The translations under genes were made by a program, and so were the position numbers. The notes below the pieces were generated by a model. It was not told the origin of the DNA, did not search any database, and worked only from the letters and a program-made list of their open reading frames with translations. From Alphaproteobacteria bacterium (lineage in GTDB: Bacteria; Pseudomonadota; Alphaproteobacteria; Rickettsiales; UBA1997), in assembly GCA_021151765.1 (NCBI GenBank), contig JAGKWR010000002.1, positions 104,543 through 168,542 of the forward strand: DNA of 64,000 nucleotides. The letters run 5' to 3'. Shown here piece by piece: positions 9,622 through 17,436 of this stretch; position 1 is the first letter of the stretch, and the number at the start of each line of letters is the position of its first letter.

Positions 9622-10050
9622 ATGAAAAAAATCTTCGCCCTAATTTTTTGTTGTTTTGCCCTATTTTCTTGCGCCGACACTCAAACAATTGCGGCACCAA
9701 AAAACGCTGCTGTTGCTGCGGAATTATCGTCTAATGATTTCGTCAAAGGCAGCGAAGATATTCCTTTAATTCAAGGTTTGGAACTTGTTGAAAGTGAAAA
9801 TGTTGATTTTGATTCTGAGTCAGGAAGCTTCTCCAGCATTGAATATAAAAGCCCTTTTTATCTCGAAGCCGTGCAAAATTTTTACTTGCGCACTTTACCA
9901 CAAATGGGCTGGAAATTAATCCGTAACGACCAAACGGAATCAAGCTTCACTCGCGAAGGCGAAAGATTAAAAATCGAATTTTTGCAAAAAGACCACAATT
10001 CAAAAAGCAGTTTCGTACGCTTTTATTTTTCTTCAGCACCAAGAAGATAA
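9622..10050 (+). CDS. Small lipoprotein, 142 aa, unknown function
   Basis: The ATG at 9622, one base after the mutM stop, is preferred over earlier in-frame starts because it gives a clean lipoprotein signal: Met-Lys-Lys, a hydrophobic core and LFSC, with Cys at about residue 17. Residues ~60-140 form a compact domain (VQNFYLRTLPQMGWKLI followed by charged strands) that resembles small envelope domains annotated as unknown in alphaproteobacteria. It is likely anchored in the periplasmic face of a membrane and cotranscribed with mutM. The function is unknown. Confidence 0.8.
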   Translation: MKKIFALIFCCFALFSCADTQTIAAPKNAAVAAELSSNDFVKGSEDIPLIQGLELVESENVDFDSESGSFSSIEYKSPFYLEAVQNFYLRTLPQMGWKLIRNDQTESSFTREGERLKIEFLQKDHNSKSSFVRFYFSSAPRR

Positions 10051-10071
10051 AACTTCAAATAAGCTTTCCGA

Positions 10072-11235
10072 TTAAATCATCTTAAGATTTCCGTAATCAA
10101 CATCGCGGTGATATTTGCGTTTGGTGAAAGCCAAAATCAAACCAAAACAAATCGCTGTCGACATCATAGAAGAACCGCCGTAGCTGATGAAAGGCAAAGT
10201 CATTCCTTTGGTTGGCAACAACTTCATACTAACGCCAATATTTACCACAACCTGCATGGTAAACTGCGTCATCAAACCGCACAAAGCCAAGAAAATGAAA
10301 GAATCTTCTTCTTCCAAAGCACGTTTGACGATGCGTGTGATTAAATAAGCGAAAATTACGATGATGATGATGCAGGCCAAAATGCCGTATTCTTCACCAA
10401 CAACGGCGAAAATAAAATCGGTGTGCGCATCGGGAATAAATTTCTTCACCACGCCGTTACCAGGGCCAGTTCCAAAAAATGAACCGTTGACGAAAGCGTC
10501 GAGCGATCTTTCAACTTGGTAATTTTTACCGTCCGAATCCGTAAATTTATTGATACGATCTGCAACGTGCGGAAAAACAAAATATGCACCAAATCCGCCC
10601 AAAACAATAGCCACGCCAATCGCGCCAATAATAAATAATGGCAAACCGTAAGCAAAAACTTGCACCAACCACAAGGCTGTGAATGTTAGCGTCATACCGA
10701 AATCTGGCTGTTTCAAAAGCAAAGCGATAATCACCAAATATAAACCAAAGGAGAAACCATATTTGCGCCACCATTCATCAGCGTCAAAGCGTTGGAAAAT
10801 ATAGGCGTTGGCAATAACAAAAAATGCTTTAGCAAATTCTGAAGGCTGCAAAGTAAAGCCTCCGAGCGAGATCCATCTTTTTGCACCTTTAGCTTCTGAT
10901 CCGAAAAACAAAACCATCACCAGCAAAACAATCACAACAGCAAGGCCGGAGAACGAAAAAAACTTAATTCTTTCTTGATCCAGAAACGAAATCGAAACCA
11001 ATAATCCCACCGAAATAATCGCAAAAATTATTTGTTTTTTGAGGAAGAAAAATTTCTCAACATCAATTCTTTTAGCAATCGCCGGACTAGAGCTGGCTGT
11101 CATCATCAAACCAAAAACAATAATTCCGATTACGATTAAAAAATTGATTTTGTCGATATCAATCCACCATTTCTTGATTAGATTCATGTTGCGGCGATCG
11201 AAAGGGCGATTTGCTTTAATGTCCCAACTATCCAT
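10072..11235 (-). CDS. ftsW: Septum-specific SEDS glycosyltransferase FtsW
   Basis: FtsW polymerises lipid II into glycan strands at the division septum, together with FtsI. The protein has about ten membrane segments and the SEDS signatures KRWISLGGFTLQPSEFAK, the FGTGPGNGVVKKFIPDAHTDFIFAVVGEE loop split over ~265-295, and KGMTLPFISYGGSS near the C terminus. The TASSSPAIAKR loop after the first helix favours FtsW over RodA. The start is uncertain: ATG at 11235 gives 387 residues, ATG at 11187 gives 371; neither has a good ribosome-binding site. It is convergent with the mutM-lipoprotein pair. Confidence 0.92.
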   Translation of the reverse strand: MDSWDIKANRPFDRRNMNLIKKWWIDIDKINFLIVIGIIVFGLMMTASSSPAIAKRIDVEKFFFLKKQIIFAIISVGLLVSISFLDQERIKFFSFSGLAVVIVLLVMVLFFGSEAKGAKRWISLGGFTLQPSEFAKAFFVIANAYIFQRFDADEWWRKYGFSFGLYLVIIALLLKQPDFGMTLTFTALWLVQVFAYGLPLFIIGAIGVAIVLGGFGAYFVFPHVADRINKFTDSDGKNYQVERSLDAFVNGSFFGTGPGNGVVKKFIPDAHTDFIFAVVGEEYGILACIIIIVIFAYLITRIVKRALEEEDSFIFLALCGLMTQFTMQVVVNIGVSMKLLPTKGMTLPFISYGGSSMMSTAICFGLILAFTKRKYHRDVDYGNLKMI

Positions 11236-11241
11236 AATTTT

Positions 11242-11330
11242 AATTTACGATTTATGATTTGTGATTTAAAAATCTGATTATCTCAAAACAAAATCCTAAA
11301 AGTTAAATCCTAAATCTTAAATCATAAATT
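11242..11330. repeat. Heptad-periodic inverted repeat between ftsW and argH
   Basis: The 28 bases 11242-11269 match the reverse complement of 11303-11330 at about 24 positions. Both arms are built from 7-base units of the type GATTTAN (or TAAATCN on the other strand): ATTTACG, ATTTATG, ATTTGTG on the left and TCCTAAA, TCTTAAA, TCATAAA on the right. It fills most of the gap between two divergent genes and must overlap their promoters. Confidence 0.8.
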
Positions 11331-11336
11331 TTTCTC

Positions 11337-12746
11337 ATGTCTAAAACTTCCTCGAACAAAATGTGGGGCGGCAGATTTGATGCTAAACCGTCTGACCTGA
11401 TGCAAGAAATAAATCAATCAATCACTTTTGACAAAAAGCTCTACAAGCAAGACATTAAAGGCTCGACAGCTCACGCAAAAATGTTGGTAAAAGCCGGAAT
11501 TTTGACGCCAGCCGAAAGCAAAAAAATTATTGATGGTTTGAAGAAAATCGAAAAAGAAATCGAAAGTGGAGAGTTTAATTTCAAAATCGAGCTCGAAGAT
11601 ATTCACATGAATATTGAATCACGTTTGCGCGAAATTATTGGCGACGTAGCCGGAAAATTGCACACCGCACGTTCGCGCAACGACCAAGTTGCCGTTGATT
11701 TCCGCCTTTTTGTACGCGACGAAATCGATGCAGTTTTAGAATTGATTAAAGATTTACAAAAAAATTTGGTCCAAAAAGCTGATGAGAATTTCGGCGTAAT
11801 TTTACCGGGATTCACCCATTTACAAGTAGCGCAGCCTGTTTTGTTTTCGCATCATTTGTTGGCTTACTTTGAAATGTTCAAACGCGACGCTTCACGTTTA
11901 CAAGATTTGCGCGTGCGCATGAATGAATGTCCTTTAGGCGCTTGTGCCTTGGCTGGAACTTCTTTTCCAATTGATCGTAATTTCACCGCCACAGAACTAG
12001 GTTTTGATCGCCCAACTGCGAACTCGATGGATTCAGTTTCTGATCGCGATTTCGCCATCGAATATTTGTTTTGCTTATCATTGATCGCCACTCACTTGTC
12101 ACGTTTCGCTGAAGAAATTGTGATTTGGATGAGTAAAGGTTTTGAGTTCATCAAACTTTCTGACGCTTTTACTTCTGGTTCTTCAATCATGCCGCAGAAG
12201 AAAAATCCGGACGCTGCAGAATTAGTTCGTGGCAAATCTGGTCGAATTTTTGGCTCAACGATTTCGCTTTTAACCACAATTAAAGGCCTCACGCTGACTT
12301 ATTCCAAAGACATGCAAGAAGACAAAGAACCAGTTTTTGACGCTTCGGAAAATTCACGCCTTTGTTTACGCGCAATGTCTGGAATGATCGCTGACATGAA
12401 AGTAAATAAAGAACAAATGTTCAAAATGGCTGGCGGCGGCTATTCAACTGCAACTGATTTGGCTGATTGGTTGGTAAAAAATTTGAAAATGCCATTTCGC
12501 GATGCACATCACGTTACCGGCACAATCGTTAAACTAGCTGAAACTAAAGGACTCGATCTTCATCAACTTAAACTTGCAGAAATGCAAAAAGTTGAAAAAC
12601 GCATCACCTCCAAAATTTTCGACGTACTTTCTGTAGAAAATTCAGTTGCCAGCCGCACCTCAATTGGCGGTACTGCGCAAGCTCGAGTAAAAGAAGAAAT
12701 CGCAAAAGCGAAAAAGTTTTTGAACAAAAAGAAAGGTGAAAAATAA
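11337..12746 (+). CDS. argH: Argininosuccinate lyase ArgH
   Basis: ArgH splits argininosuccinate into arginine and fumarate, the last step of arginine synthesis. The N terminus has the MWGGRF motif, ARSRNDQVA follows at ~115, and the superfamily signature GSSIMPQKKNPD is at ~285-296. At 469 residues it is full length. No other arginine gene is nearby. A tiny LptM-like lipoprotein gene begins one base after its stop, the same argH-adjacent arrangement found in other alphaproteobacteria. Confidence 0.96.
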   Translation: MSKTSSNKMWGGRFDAKPSDLMQEINQSITFDKKLYKQDIKGSTAHAKMLVKAGILTPAESKKIIDGLKKIEKEIESGEFNFKIELEDIHMNIESRLREIIGDVAGKLHTARSRNDQVAVDFRLFVRDEIDAVLELIKDLQKNLVQKADENFGVILPGFTHLQVAQPVLFSHHLLAYFEMFKRDASRLQDLRVRMNECPLGACALAGTSFPIDRNFTATELGFDRPTANSMDSVSDRDFAIEYLFCLSLIATHLSRFAEEIVIWMSKGFEFIKLSDAFTSGSSIMPQKKNPDAAELVRGKSGRIFGSTISLLTTIKGLTLTYSKDMQEDKEPVFDASENSRLCLRAMSGMIADMKVNKEQMFKMAGGGYSTATDLADWLVKNLKMPFRDAHHVTGTIVKLAETKGLDLHQLKLAEMQKVEKRITSKIFDVLSVENSVASRTSIGGTAQARVKEEIAKAKKFLNKKKGEK

Positions 12747-12747
12747 A

Positions 12748-12891
12748 ATGAGCAGAATTTTTATCGTAATTTTGGTTTTATCCTGCGCCCTCACCTCCTG
12801 CGGCCGCAAAGGACCTTTAACTTATCCCGAAGGACAAAAACGGCCAAAATTCGATAAAATTTCTGATGAAATGACCAAGCCGGTGAAGTAA
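12748..12891 (+). CDS. LptM/YifL-like small lipoprotein (47 aa)
   Basis: This 47-residue protein has a hydrophobic signal and a lipobox ending at Cys18, directly followed by GRKGPLTYP. The Cys-Gly-x-Lys-Gly-Pro-Leu sequence is the hallmark of the LptM (YifL) family, small outer-membrane lipoproteins that in Escherichia coli assist assembly of the LptDE lipopolysaccharide translocon. The gene starts one base after argH and is therefore in the same transcript. It is easy to miss because of its size. The family call is strong; the LPS role here is inferred. Confidence 0.88.
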   Translation: MSRIFIVILVLSCALTSCGRKGPLTYPEGQKRPKFDKISDEMTKPVK

Positions 12892-13173
12892 AGAAGCATA
12901 GTGATTTAAACAGTCCGTCAACTTACCTTGCGGGCGATGCCTTCAAGATCAAAACAAAAACAAGTGCGGAAGTGATTACAAAAACGCAAAGGTGAGGAAT
13001 TAAAAATCCTATATTTCTTGCGTAAGAGCGCTGAGACCGACAAGAGACTAGATATGATTGAAATAACCATCAAAACAGTTGATGAAAATTTCAAAAATGC
13101 ACTTCTTAAAAATTTGTTTGGCTAAACAAGGAATGAATAAGATGATTTTTAAAAACTATTCGATGTCCTCGGT
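12892..13173. other. Gene-poor left flank of a two-gene cassette
   Basis: About 280 bases with no clear gene. A 23-codon frame starts at ATG 13055 and another short frame runs from 13133; both look like chance or remnants. GATGCCTTCAAGATC at 12936-12950 matches GATGCCTTTAAAATC at 14231-14245, on the other side of the cassette, at 13 of 15 positions. GCGCTGAGACCGACAAGAGA around 13031 is more GC-rich than its surroundings, but I could not fold it into a known RNA. Confidence 0.4.
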
Positions 13174-13683
13174 TTGTTTGATTATAAAAAGGGTTTTCCA
13201 CTTACTAAAAGTGAATTAGAAGGTATTGATAAAAGACTAAAATCTGAAGTTGAAAAAGGTAGTTTAAGAAGTGATCAAGTCGACAGACGAAGACTTATAG
13301 AAGCTAATGCTATTGTGGGATCTAAAATAGAAGAGCAATTTGAAGAAGAGTTTTCAGAAAAAAAAGAGAATGTTGCAATCAATTTAGATTACGATTCAAA
13401 CCGTAAAATTTCTGGTCGTATTATTCTTTCAAGAAAAGATCAAACAAAGCTCGAAAAAATTACTACAAAGCATTTAGATATTATGGATGTAGCATTCCAT
13501 AATGCTTTATCTCATTCTGAAGTTAGAGATATTTATTCAGCAGCAAAGAGCGAGTTTGCAGATCAGTCTGTTTTGAAAGATGGTGGTTGGAATAAATTAG
13601 AAGGTTTTACAGAACGTGCTTTCAAAATCAGAATTGATCAACAAATAGAAGACTCAAAAACTTTGGGAGGTCAAAGCAAATAA
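13174..13683 (+). CDS. Hypothetical protein, 169 aa, possibly 5'-truncated
   Basis: I do not recognise this protein. It is charged and helical, with no export signal. The only usable start in frame is TTG at 13174; the open frame continues upstream to a stop at 13150 with no ATG or GTG, and it encodes plausible residues (KLFDVLG) before the TTG. An ATG at 13142 lies in another frame. The gene may therefore have lost its original start or carry a frameshift near the A/T runs at 13145-13155. It overlaps the next gene by one base (TAATG), so the two are coupled. Confidence 0.6.
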   Translation: MFDYKKGFPLTKSELEGIDKRLKSEVEKGSLRSDQVDRRRLIEANAIVGSKIEEQFEEEFSEKKENVAINLDYDSNRKISGRIILSRKDQTKLEKITTKHLDIMDVAFHNALSHSEVRDIYSAAKSEFADQSVLKDGGWNKLEGFTERAFKIRIDQQIEDSKTLGGQSK

Positions 13684-14213
13684 TGAAAGTTGATTTTGCC
13701 AAATTACGTAACCAATTAAAATATCTCACCTTTGATGATATTGAGGATAGTTATGGACTTGGTTTTAATGCTATAAAAGGAGCACTATGTTCTAGAATTT
13801 GTAGCTACTTAACAACAAAGTCTTTATCAAAAGAGGAGGTAGACCAATATTTCAAAAACGCTTTGAATTTAGAGAGAGAGCTTGATCCATCAGGAATGAA
13901 TGAAGTAGAAAAAAGTATATATGATATGGTACGAGATCCCAAAAAGATAAAGTATGTTTTAGGCTATAAAGACATAGATCCAGACCTAACAGAACAACAA
14001 CAAGAAGCATTTAGGAATTGTGTTAGAGAATTATATCCAAGAATGACTGAAGCAGCTCAAGCTACAAAAGAAAGATTGGAAATGTCTGAACAACCGAGAT
14101 TAGAGGCAAGAGAAGAGACACAAGAAGAGCCGAGAAAACAAGTAAGATGGGCAGATAGATTTCCACGAAAAGATCAATCAAATTCTGGTGTTATTGCTGT
14201 TGGCAACAAATAG
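13683..14213 (+). CDS. Hypothetical protein, 176 aa, with PP1-docking-like tail
   Basis: No family is recognised. Residues 1-125 look like a soluble helical domain; residues ~126-176 are a polar, probably disordered tail rich in Glu, Arg and Gln. In this tail, residues 152-158 read KQVRWAD. This fits the RVxF-type docking motif for eukaryotic protein phosphatase 1 ([RK]-x-V-x-[FW], often followed by Ala-Asp). Together with the unknown upstream gene and the isolated location this would suit a secreted effector, but there is no direct evidence for secretion. The start overlaps the previous stop. Confidence 0.7.
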   Translation: MKVDFAKLRNQLKYLTFDDIEDSYGLGFNAIKGALCSRICSYLTTKSLSKEEVDQYFKNALNLERELDPSGMNEVEKSIYDMVRDPKKIKYVLGYKDIDPDLTEQQQEAFRNCVRELYPRMTEAAQATKERLEMSEQPRLEAREETQEEPRKQVRWADRFPRKDQSNSGVIAVGNK

Positions 14214-14505
14214 TATTTTTAAGGTACTGTGATGCCTTTAAAATCGAGGGTAACGCGCAACCCCGCGACATTTTTAGCGGCAAAATTTTTAAAAGGGTGC
14301 GCACCTATTTTATACTCATTATTTTTTTCAATAAAAATCCTAAAAAGTATTTTTAGCACAATTCTGAGGCTAATTTGCGACTAACAATTAAGTAACATAT
14401 CTATCAAATCGATACTCAAAATTTCCGTATAATCTGGGATAGTTTTTTGATACATTGGAAATAATTGGATGTTGCTAACTAAGCAAAAAGTTAAATTTCA
14501 TAAAA
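14214..14505. other. Gene-poor right flank of the cassette, downstream of coaE
   Basis: About 290 bases, mostly very AT-rich, between the cassette and the end of coaE. Apart from the GC-richer block and the 15-bp imperfect repeat at 14231-14245 nothing is recognised. I saw no T-tract terminator for either side, no DnaA-box cluster and no tRNA. Confidence 0.4.
14219..14359 (-). other. Candidate 46-aa minus-strand frame / GC-richer conserved-looking block
   Basis: A GTG-initiated frame on the minus strand (GTG at 14357-14359, stop at 14219-14221) encodes a 46-residue peptide ending KNVAGLRVTLDFKGITVP. The same DNA also has an open ATG frame on the plus strand from 14232. The block at ~14245-14315 is more GC-rich than its surroundings (GGTAACGCGCAACCCCGCG, GGGTGCGCACC). 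This could be a gene remnant or a repeat element rather than a gene. Confidence 0.25.
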
Positions 14506-15123
14506 TTAATTAATTTCTTTAATGATGCTTTTAACTTGCACTACAGTTTGATCCTTTGATTTCGAGGTGTCCACAACAAAATCTGCCTGATTTTTTCTTT
14601 CCAAATTACTCAATTGTTTAGCAATTATTTGATCGAATTTTTTTGCTAAATTTATCTTCTCGGCGGCGAAGTTTTGCGGGTTTAATTGGCGCGCACGCGC
14701 TAAAAATCTTTTTTTGCGAATTGAAGGAGATGCCAAAATTGCCACAACGTAATCACATTCATAAGCTTTAGTTTCAAGGAGCAGCGGAATATTCAAAATC
14801 GCTAATTTCTTACACTCTTTTTGTGCTTGCGACAAAAATTGTAGATAATTTTGACGTACTTTTGGATGCAAAATTTCTTCTAAAATGCGCAATTTGTTTT
14901 GATCGGAAAAAACAATTTTACCCAAAATTTTACGATCAATTTTATTATCAATAAAACTTTCTGGAAAATGTTTTTGAACTTGCGCAATCGTTGTTAAATC
15001 TGATTGCAAGAGCTTGTGAACTTCTTTATCAGCATCAAAAACAGCGGCACCATTTTGGGCGAAAATCTCGGCTACAAAGTTTTTTCCCGAAGCAATTCCT
15101 CCTGTCAAACCGATGATTTTCAC
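14506..15123 (-). CDS. coaE: Dephospho-CoA kinase CoaE
   Basis: CoaE phosphorylates dephospho-CoA, the final step of coenzyme A synthesis. The protein opens with the P-loop GLTGGIASGKNFVA (residues ~5-18; Asn where Ser or Thr is usual), followed by DADKEVHKLL and the LNIPLLLE lid-region motif. At 205 residues the length is typical. It is the last gene of the long minus-strand block that begins at rpsB. Confidence 0.93.
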   Translation of the reverse strand: MKIIGLTGGIASGKNFVAEIFAQNGAAVFDADKEVHKLLQSDLTTIAQVQKHFPESFIDNKIDRKILGKIVFSDQNKLRILEEILHPKVRQNYLQFLSQAQKECKKLAILNIPLLLETKAYECDYVVAILASPSIRKKRFLARARQLNPQNFAAEKINLAKKFDQIIAKQLSNLERKNQADFVVDTSKSKDQTVVQVKSIIKEIN

Positions 15124-15151
15124 GTAGTTTCGCTGTTTTTTGATGATTAAA

Positions 15152-16585
15152 TTAGTTTTGCAATTCAGCAGGAATTGTTGCCTGACAAAATTCTAACTGT
15201 TTTTTTAAGCTATTTTTTAGTTCTTTGAGATTTTTCAATGAATTGGCTTCTGCGCGCGCAACCAAAACTGGTTGAGTATTTGAAGCACGAATCAACCACC
15301 AACCGTTCTCTTCATTGACACGAATTCCATCAACATCGTTAAATTGCAAACCCGATTTTTTCAAACTTTCTTTCAATTCTTCAACGATTTGGAATTTACG
15401 TTCTTCACTGCAATCAATTCTGATTTCTGGAGTTGAGAAAGTTTTCGCCATTGATTTACGCATCGCAAACAAACTTTCTTTTGATTCAGCAACAATGTTG
15501 ATAATTCTGATCGCGGCGTAAAGCGCGTCGTCAAAACCATAATATTTATCAGCAAAGAAAATGTGACCCGACATTTCACCAGCCAACGGCGCTTTGGTTT
15601 CTTTCATTTTAGCTTTTACCAAAGAATGTCCGGTTTTCCACATCAAAGGTTTGCCGCCAGCTTTCGCGATTTCTTTGAACAAAACGTCGCTAGCTTTGAC
15701 GTCAGCAATGATTGTTGATCCACGTTTTTTTGCCAAAATTTCACGAGCGTAAAAAACCATCAATTGGTCGCCCCACAAAATTTCACCTTTATTGTCCATA
15801 ACGCCGATGCGATCGCCGTCGCCGTCAAAAGCAATTCCAAGGTCGCATTGTTGTTCGATTACAACTTTTTTCAAATCTGCCAAATTTTTCGGAACTGTAG
15901 GATCAGGATGATGATTTGGGAAAGTGCCATCAATTTCAGAATAAAGTAAAATATGCTCAGAAGCGATGCGTTCAGTTAAACGAATCATCACGTTGCCAGC
16001 AGCGCCGTTGCCGTTATCCCAAGCAATACGCAATTCTTTTTTTGGTTTGAATTCGTCAATTTCGTCAAGCAAATGGCTTTCGCTTTGCGCTAAAATACAA
16101 TCATCAAGCAAGCGTTCTGCGTATTCTTCTTCAACTTCAACATTTTGAATTGAACCTTGTTCGTTAACGAAATCAGAGGCAGCGGCAATTTTTCCGACGT
16201 TCAGAATGTCATCTCCGTAGAACGGACGCTCTTTGAGCATAATTTTAAAACCGTTATGATCTTTTGGATTATGCGATCCTGTAACCATAATTCCGGCGTC
16301 TTGCTCTAAATGATAAACTGAGAAATATAGCATCGGAGTTGGGCCAACACCAACATCAGTAACATCCAAACCAGATTCCATCAAGCCGCGAATCAATTCA
16401 GCTTTCAAAGCCGGAGAACTCACGCGTCCGTCACAAGCAACTGATATTTTCTTTTTGCCATTTTTACGCAAAAAAGAAGCAAAAGCTTTGCCGACAAAAA
16501 ATGCATCTTTATCAAAAAGAGTTTGACCATAAATACCACGAATATCGTAAGCGCGAAGGATTGATGAGTGAAAGTTATGTGACAT
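15152..16585 (-). CDS. Phosphomannomutase/phosphoglucomutase (AlgC/ManB type)
   Basis: The enzyme interconverts hexose 6-phosphates and 1-phosphates, feeding sugar-nucleotide synthesis for lipopolysaccharide or other glycans. It has the four alpha-D-phosphohexomutase domains: the RAYDIRG start, the phosphoserine loop GIMVTGSHNPKDHNGFK at ~95-115, the metal loop AFDGDGDRIGVM at ~245-256, the sugar-binding GEMSGHIFF at ~330, and the phosphate-binding RASNTQPVLVARAEA near the C terminus. The length of 477 residues is typical for the bifunctional AlgC-like group. It starts four bases after thiG. Confidence 0.92.
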   Translation of the reverse strand: MSHNFHSSILRAYDIRGIYGQTLFDKDAFFVGKAFASFLRKNGKKKISVACDGRVSSPALKAELIRGLMESGLDVTDVGVGPTPMLYFSVYHLEQDAGIMVTGSHNPKDHNGFKIMLKERPFYGDDILNVGKIAAASDFVNEQGSIQNVEVEEEYAERLLDDCILAQSESHLLDEIDEFKPKKELRIAWDNGNGAAGNVMIRLTERIASEHILLYSEIDGTFPNHHPDPTVPKNLADLKKVVIEQQCDLGIAFDGDGDRIGVMDNKGEILWGDQLMVFYAREILAKKRGSTIIADVKASDVLFKEIAKAGGKPLMWKTGHSLVKAKMKETKAPLAGEMSGHIFFADKYYGFDDALYAAIRIINIVAESKESLFAMRKSMAKTFSTPEIRIDCSEERKFQIVEELKESLKKSGLQFNDVDGIRVNEENGWWLIRASNTQPVLVARAEANSLKNLKELKNSLKKQLEFCQATIPAELQN

Positions 16586-16589
16586 TTTT

Positions 16590-17375
16590 CTAGTTAGTTA
16601 TGTTAATTTTTCCTGTTGTTGGCGAAGAAGCTGAGGCAAATTTTTTCTTATCCATTCTGCCGGCTAAATAACCTGCTCTACCTGCTTCAATTGCCAATTT
16701 CATAGCATGAGCCATCAGAACCGGATTTTTGGCTTTAGCAATTGCCGTATTCATTAAAACGCCATCACAGCCAAGCTCCATGGCGATCGCAGCATCAGAT
16801 GGAGTTCCGACACCAGCATCAACTAAAACCGGAACCTTTGATTGCTCGATAATAAATTCGATATTCAAACGATTTTGAATACCAAGACCAGAACCAATTG
16901 GCGCTGCTAAAGGCATAATCGCGCAACAACCGATATCTTCTAATTCTTTTGCTACAATTGGGTCGTCAGACGTGTAAACCATCACATCAAAACCATCTTT
17001 GATCAACAATTCCGCGGCTTTGATGGTTTCAACAACTTTTGGATAAAGTGTTTTTTCATCAGCCAAAACTTCTAATTTAACCAAATTCCAACCACCAGCG
17101 GCGCGAGCCAAACGCAAAGTACGCACAGCATCTTCCGCGGTAAAACAGCCTGCAGTGTTGGGTAAATAAGTGTATTTGTTTGGATCAACAAAATCTTGCA
17201 GCATCGGTTCGCCTTTCTTTTCAATATTAACGCGACGAACAGCAACGGTAACTATTTCAGCTCCAGAGGCTGCAATAGCATCTTTGGTTTCTTGAAAATC
17301 TTTGTATTTGCCTGTGCCAACTAAAAGGCGAGAAGTGAATTTGCGGCCTGCAACGGTGAAGAAATCGGGAGTCAT
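16590..17375 (-). CDS. thiG: Thiazole synthase ThiG
   Basis: ThiG builds the thiazole ring of thiamine from deoxyxylulose phosphate, dehydroglycine and the ThiS thiocarboxylate. The sequence matches the family throughout: SRLLVGTGKYKDF near residue 15, TVAVRRVN, the Schiff-base lysine in LVKLEVL at ~100, and VLVDAGVGTPSDAA at ~185. The length of 261 residues is normal. No thiS, thiO or thiE is adjacent, so the partners must be elsewhere. I found no TPP riboswitch in front of it; it seems to be expressed from the rpsB-cdsA operon. Confidence 0.95.
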   Translation of the reverse strand: MTPDFFTVAGRKFTSRLLVGTGKYKDFQETKDAIAASGAEIVTVAVRRVNIEKKGEPMLQDFVDPNKYTYLPNTAGCFTAEDAVRTLRLARAAGGWNLVKLEVLADEKTLYPKVVETIKAAELLIKDGFDVMVYTSDDPIVAKELEDIGCCAIMPLAAPIGSGLGIQNRLNIEFIIEQSKVPVLVDAGVGTPSDAAIAMELGCDGVLMNTAIAKAKNPVLMAHAMKLAIEAGRAGYLAGRMDKKKFASASSPTTGKINITN

Positions 17376-17391
17376 TTTATCTGATTTTGAT

Positions 17392-17420
17392 TTTGCCGAA
17401 TAAAATTTTTATCCGGCAAA
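17392..17420. repeat. Near-perfect palindrome between cdsA and thiG
   Basis: TTTGCCGAATAAAA (17392-17405) and TTTTATCCGGCAAA (17407-17420) are reverse complements with one mismatch, separated by a single T. It would form a long hairpin or cruciform in the 61-base gap between cdsA and thiG. There is no T tract in the direction of transcription, so it is more likely an RNA-processing or attenuating hairpin or a small palindromic repeat than a terminator. Confidence 0.75.
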
Positions 17421-17436
17421 TGTTCGAAAATAGAAA

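Noticed and set aside
12892..13060. Small structured RNA (SRP, 6S or tmRNA)
   Set aside because: No conserved tetraloop, Alu/S-domain or tmRNA ends could be found; only a slightly GC-richer stretch.
14214..14505. Replication origin next to coaE
   Set aside because: coaE lies near oriC in some alphaproteobacteria, but I saw no DnaA-box cluster, hemE or parAB here.
17376..17436. TPP riboswitch in front of thiG
   Set aside because: The gap is 61 bases, holds a simple palindrome, and lacks the CTGAGA and ACC-type THI-box elements.
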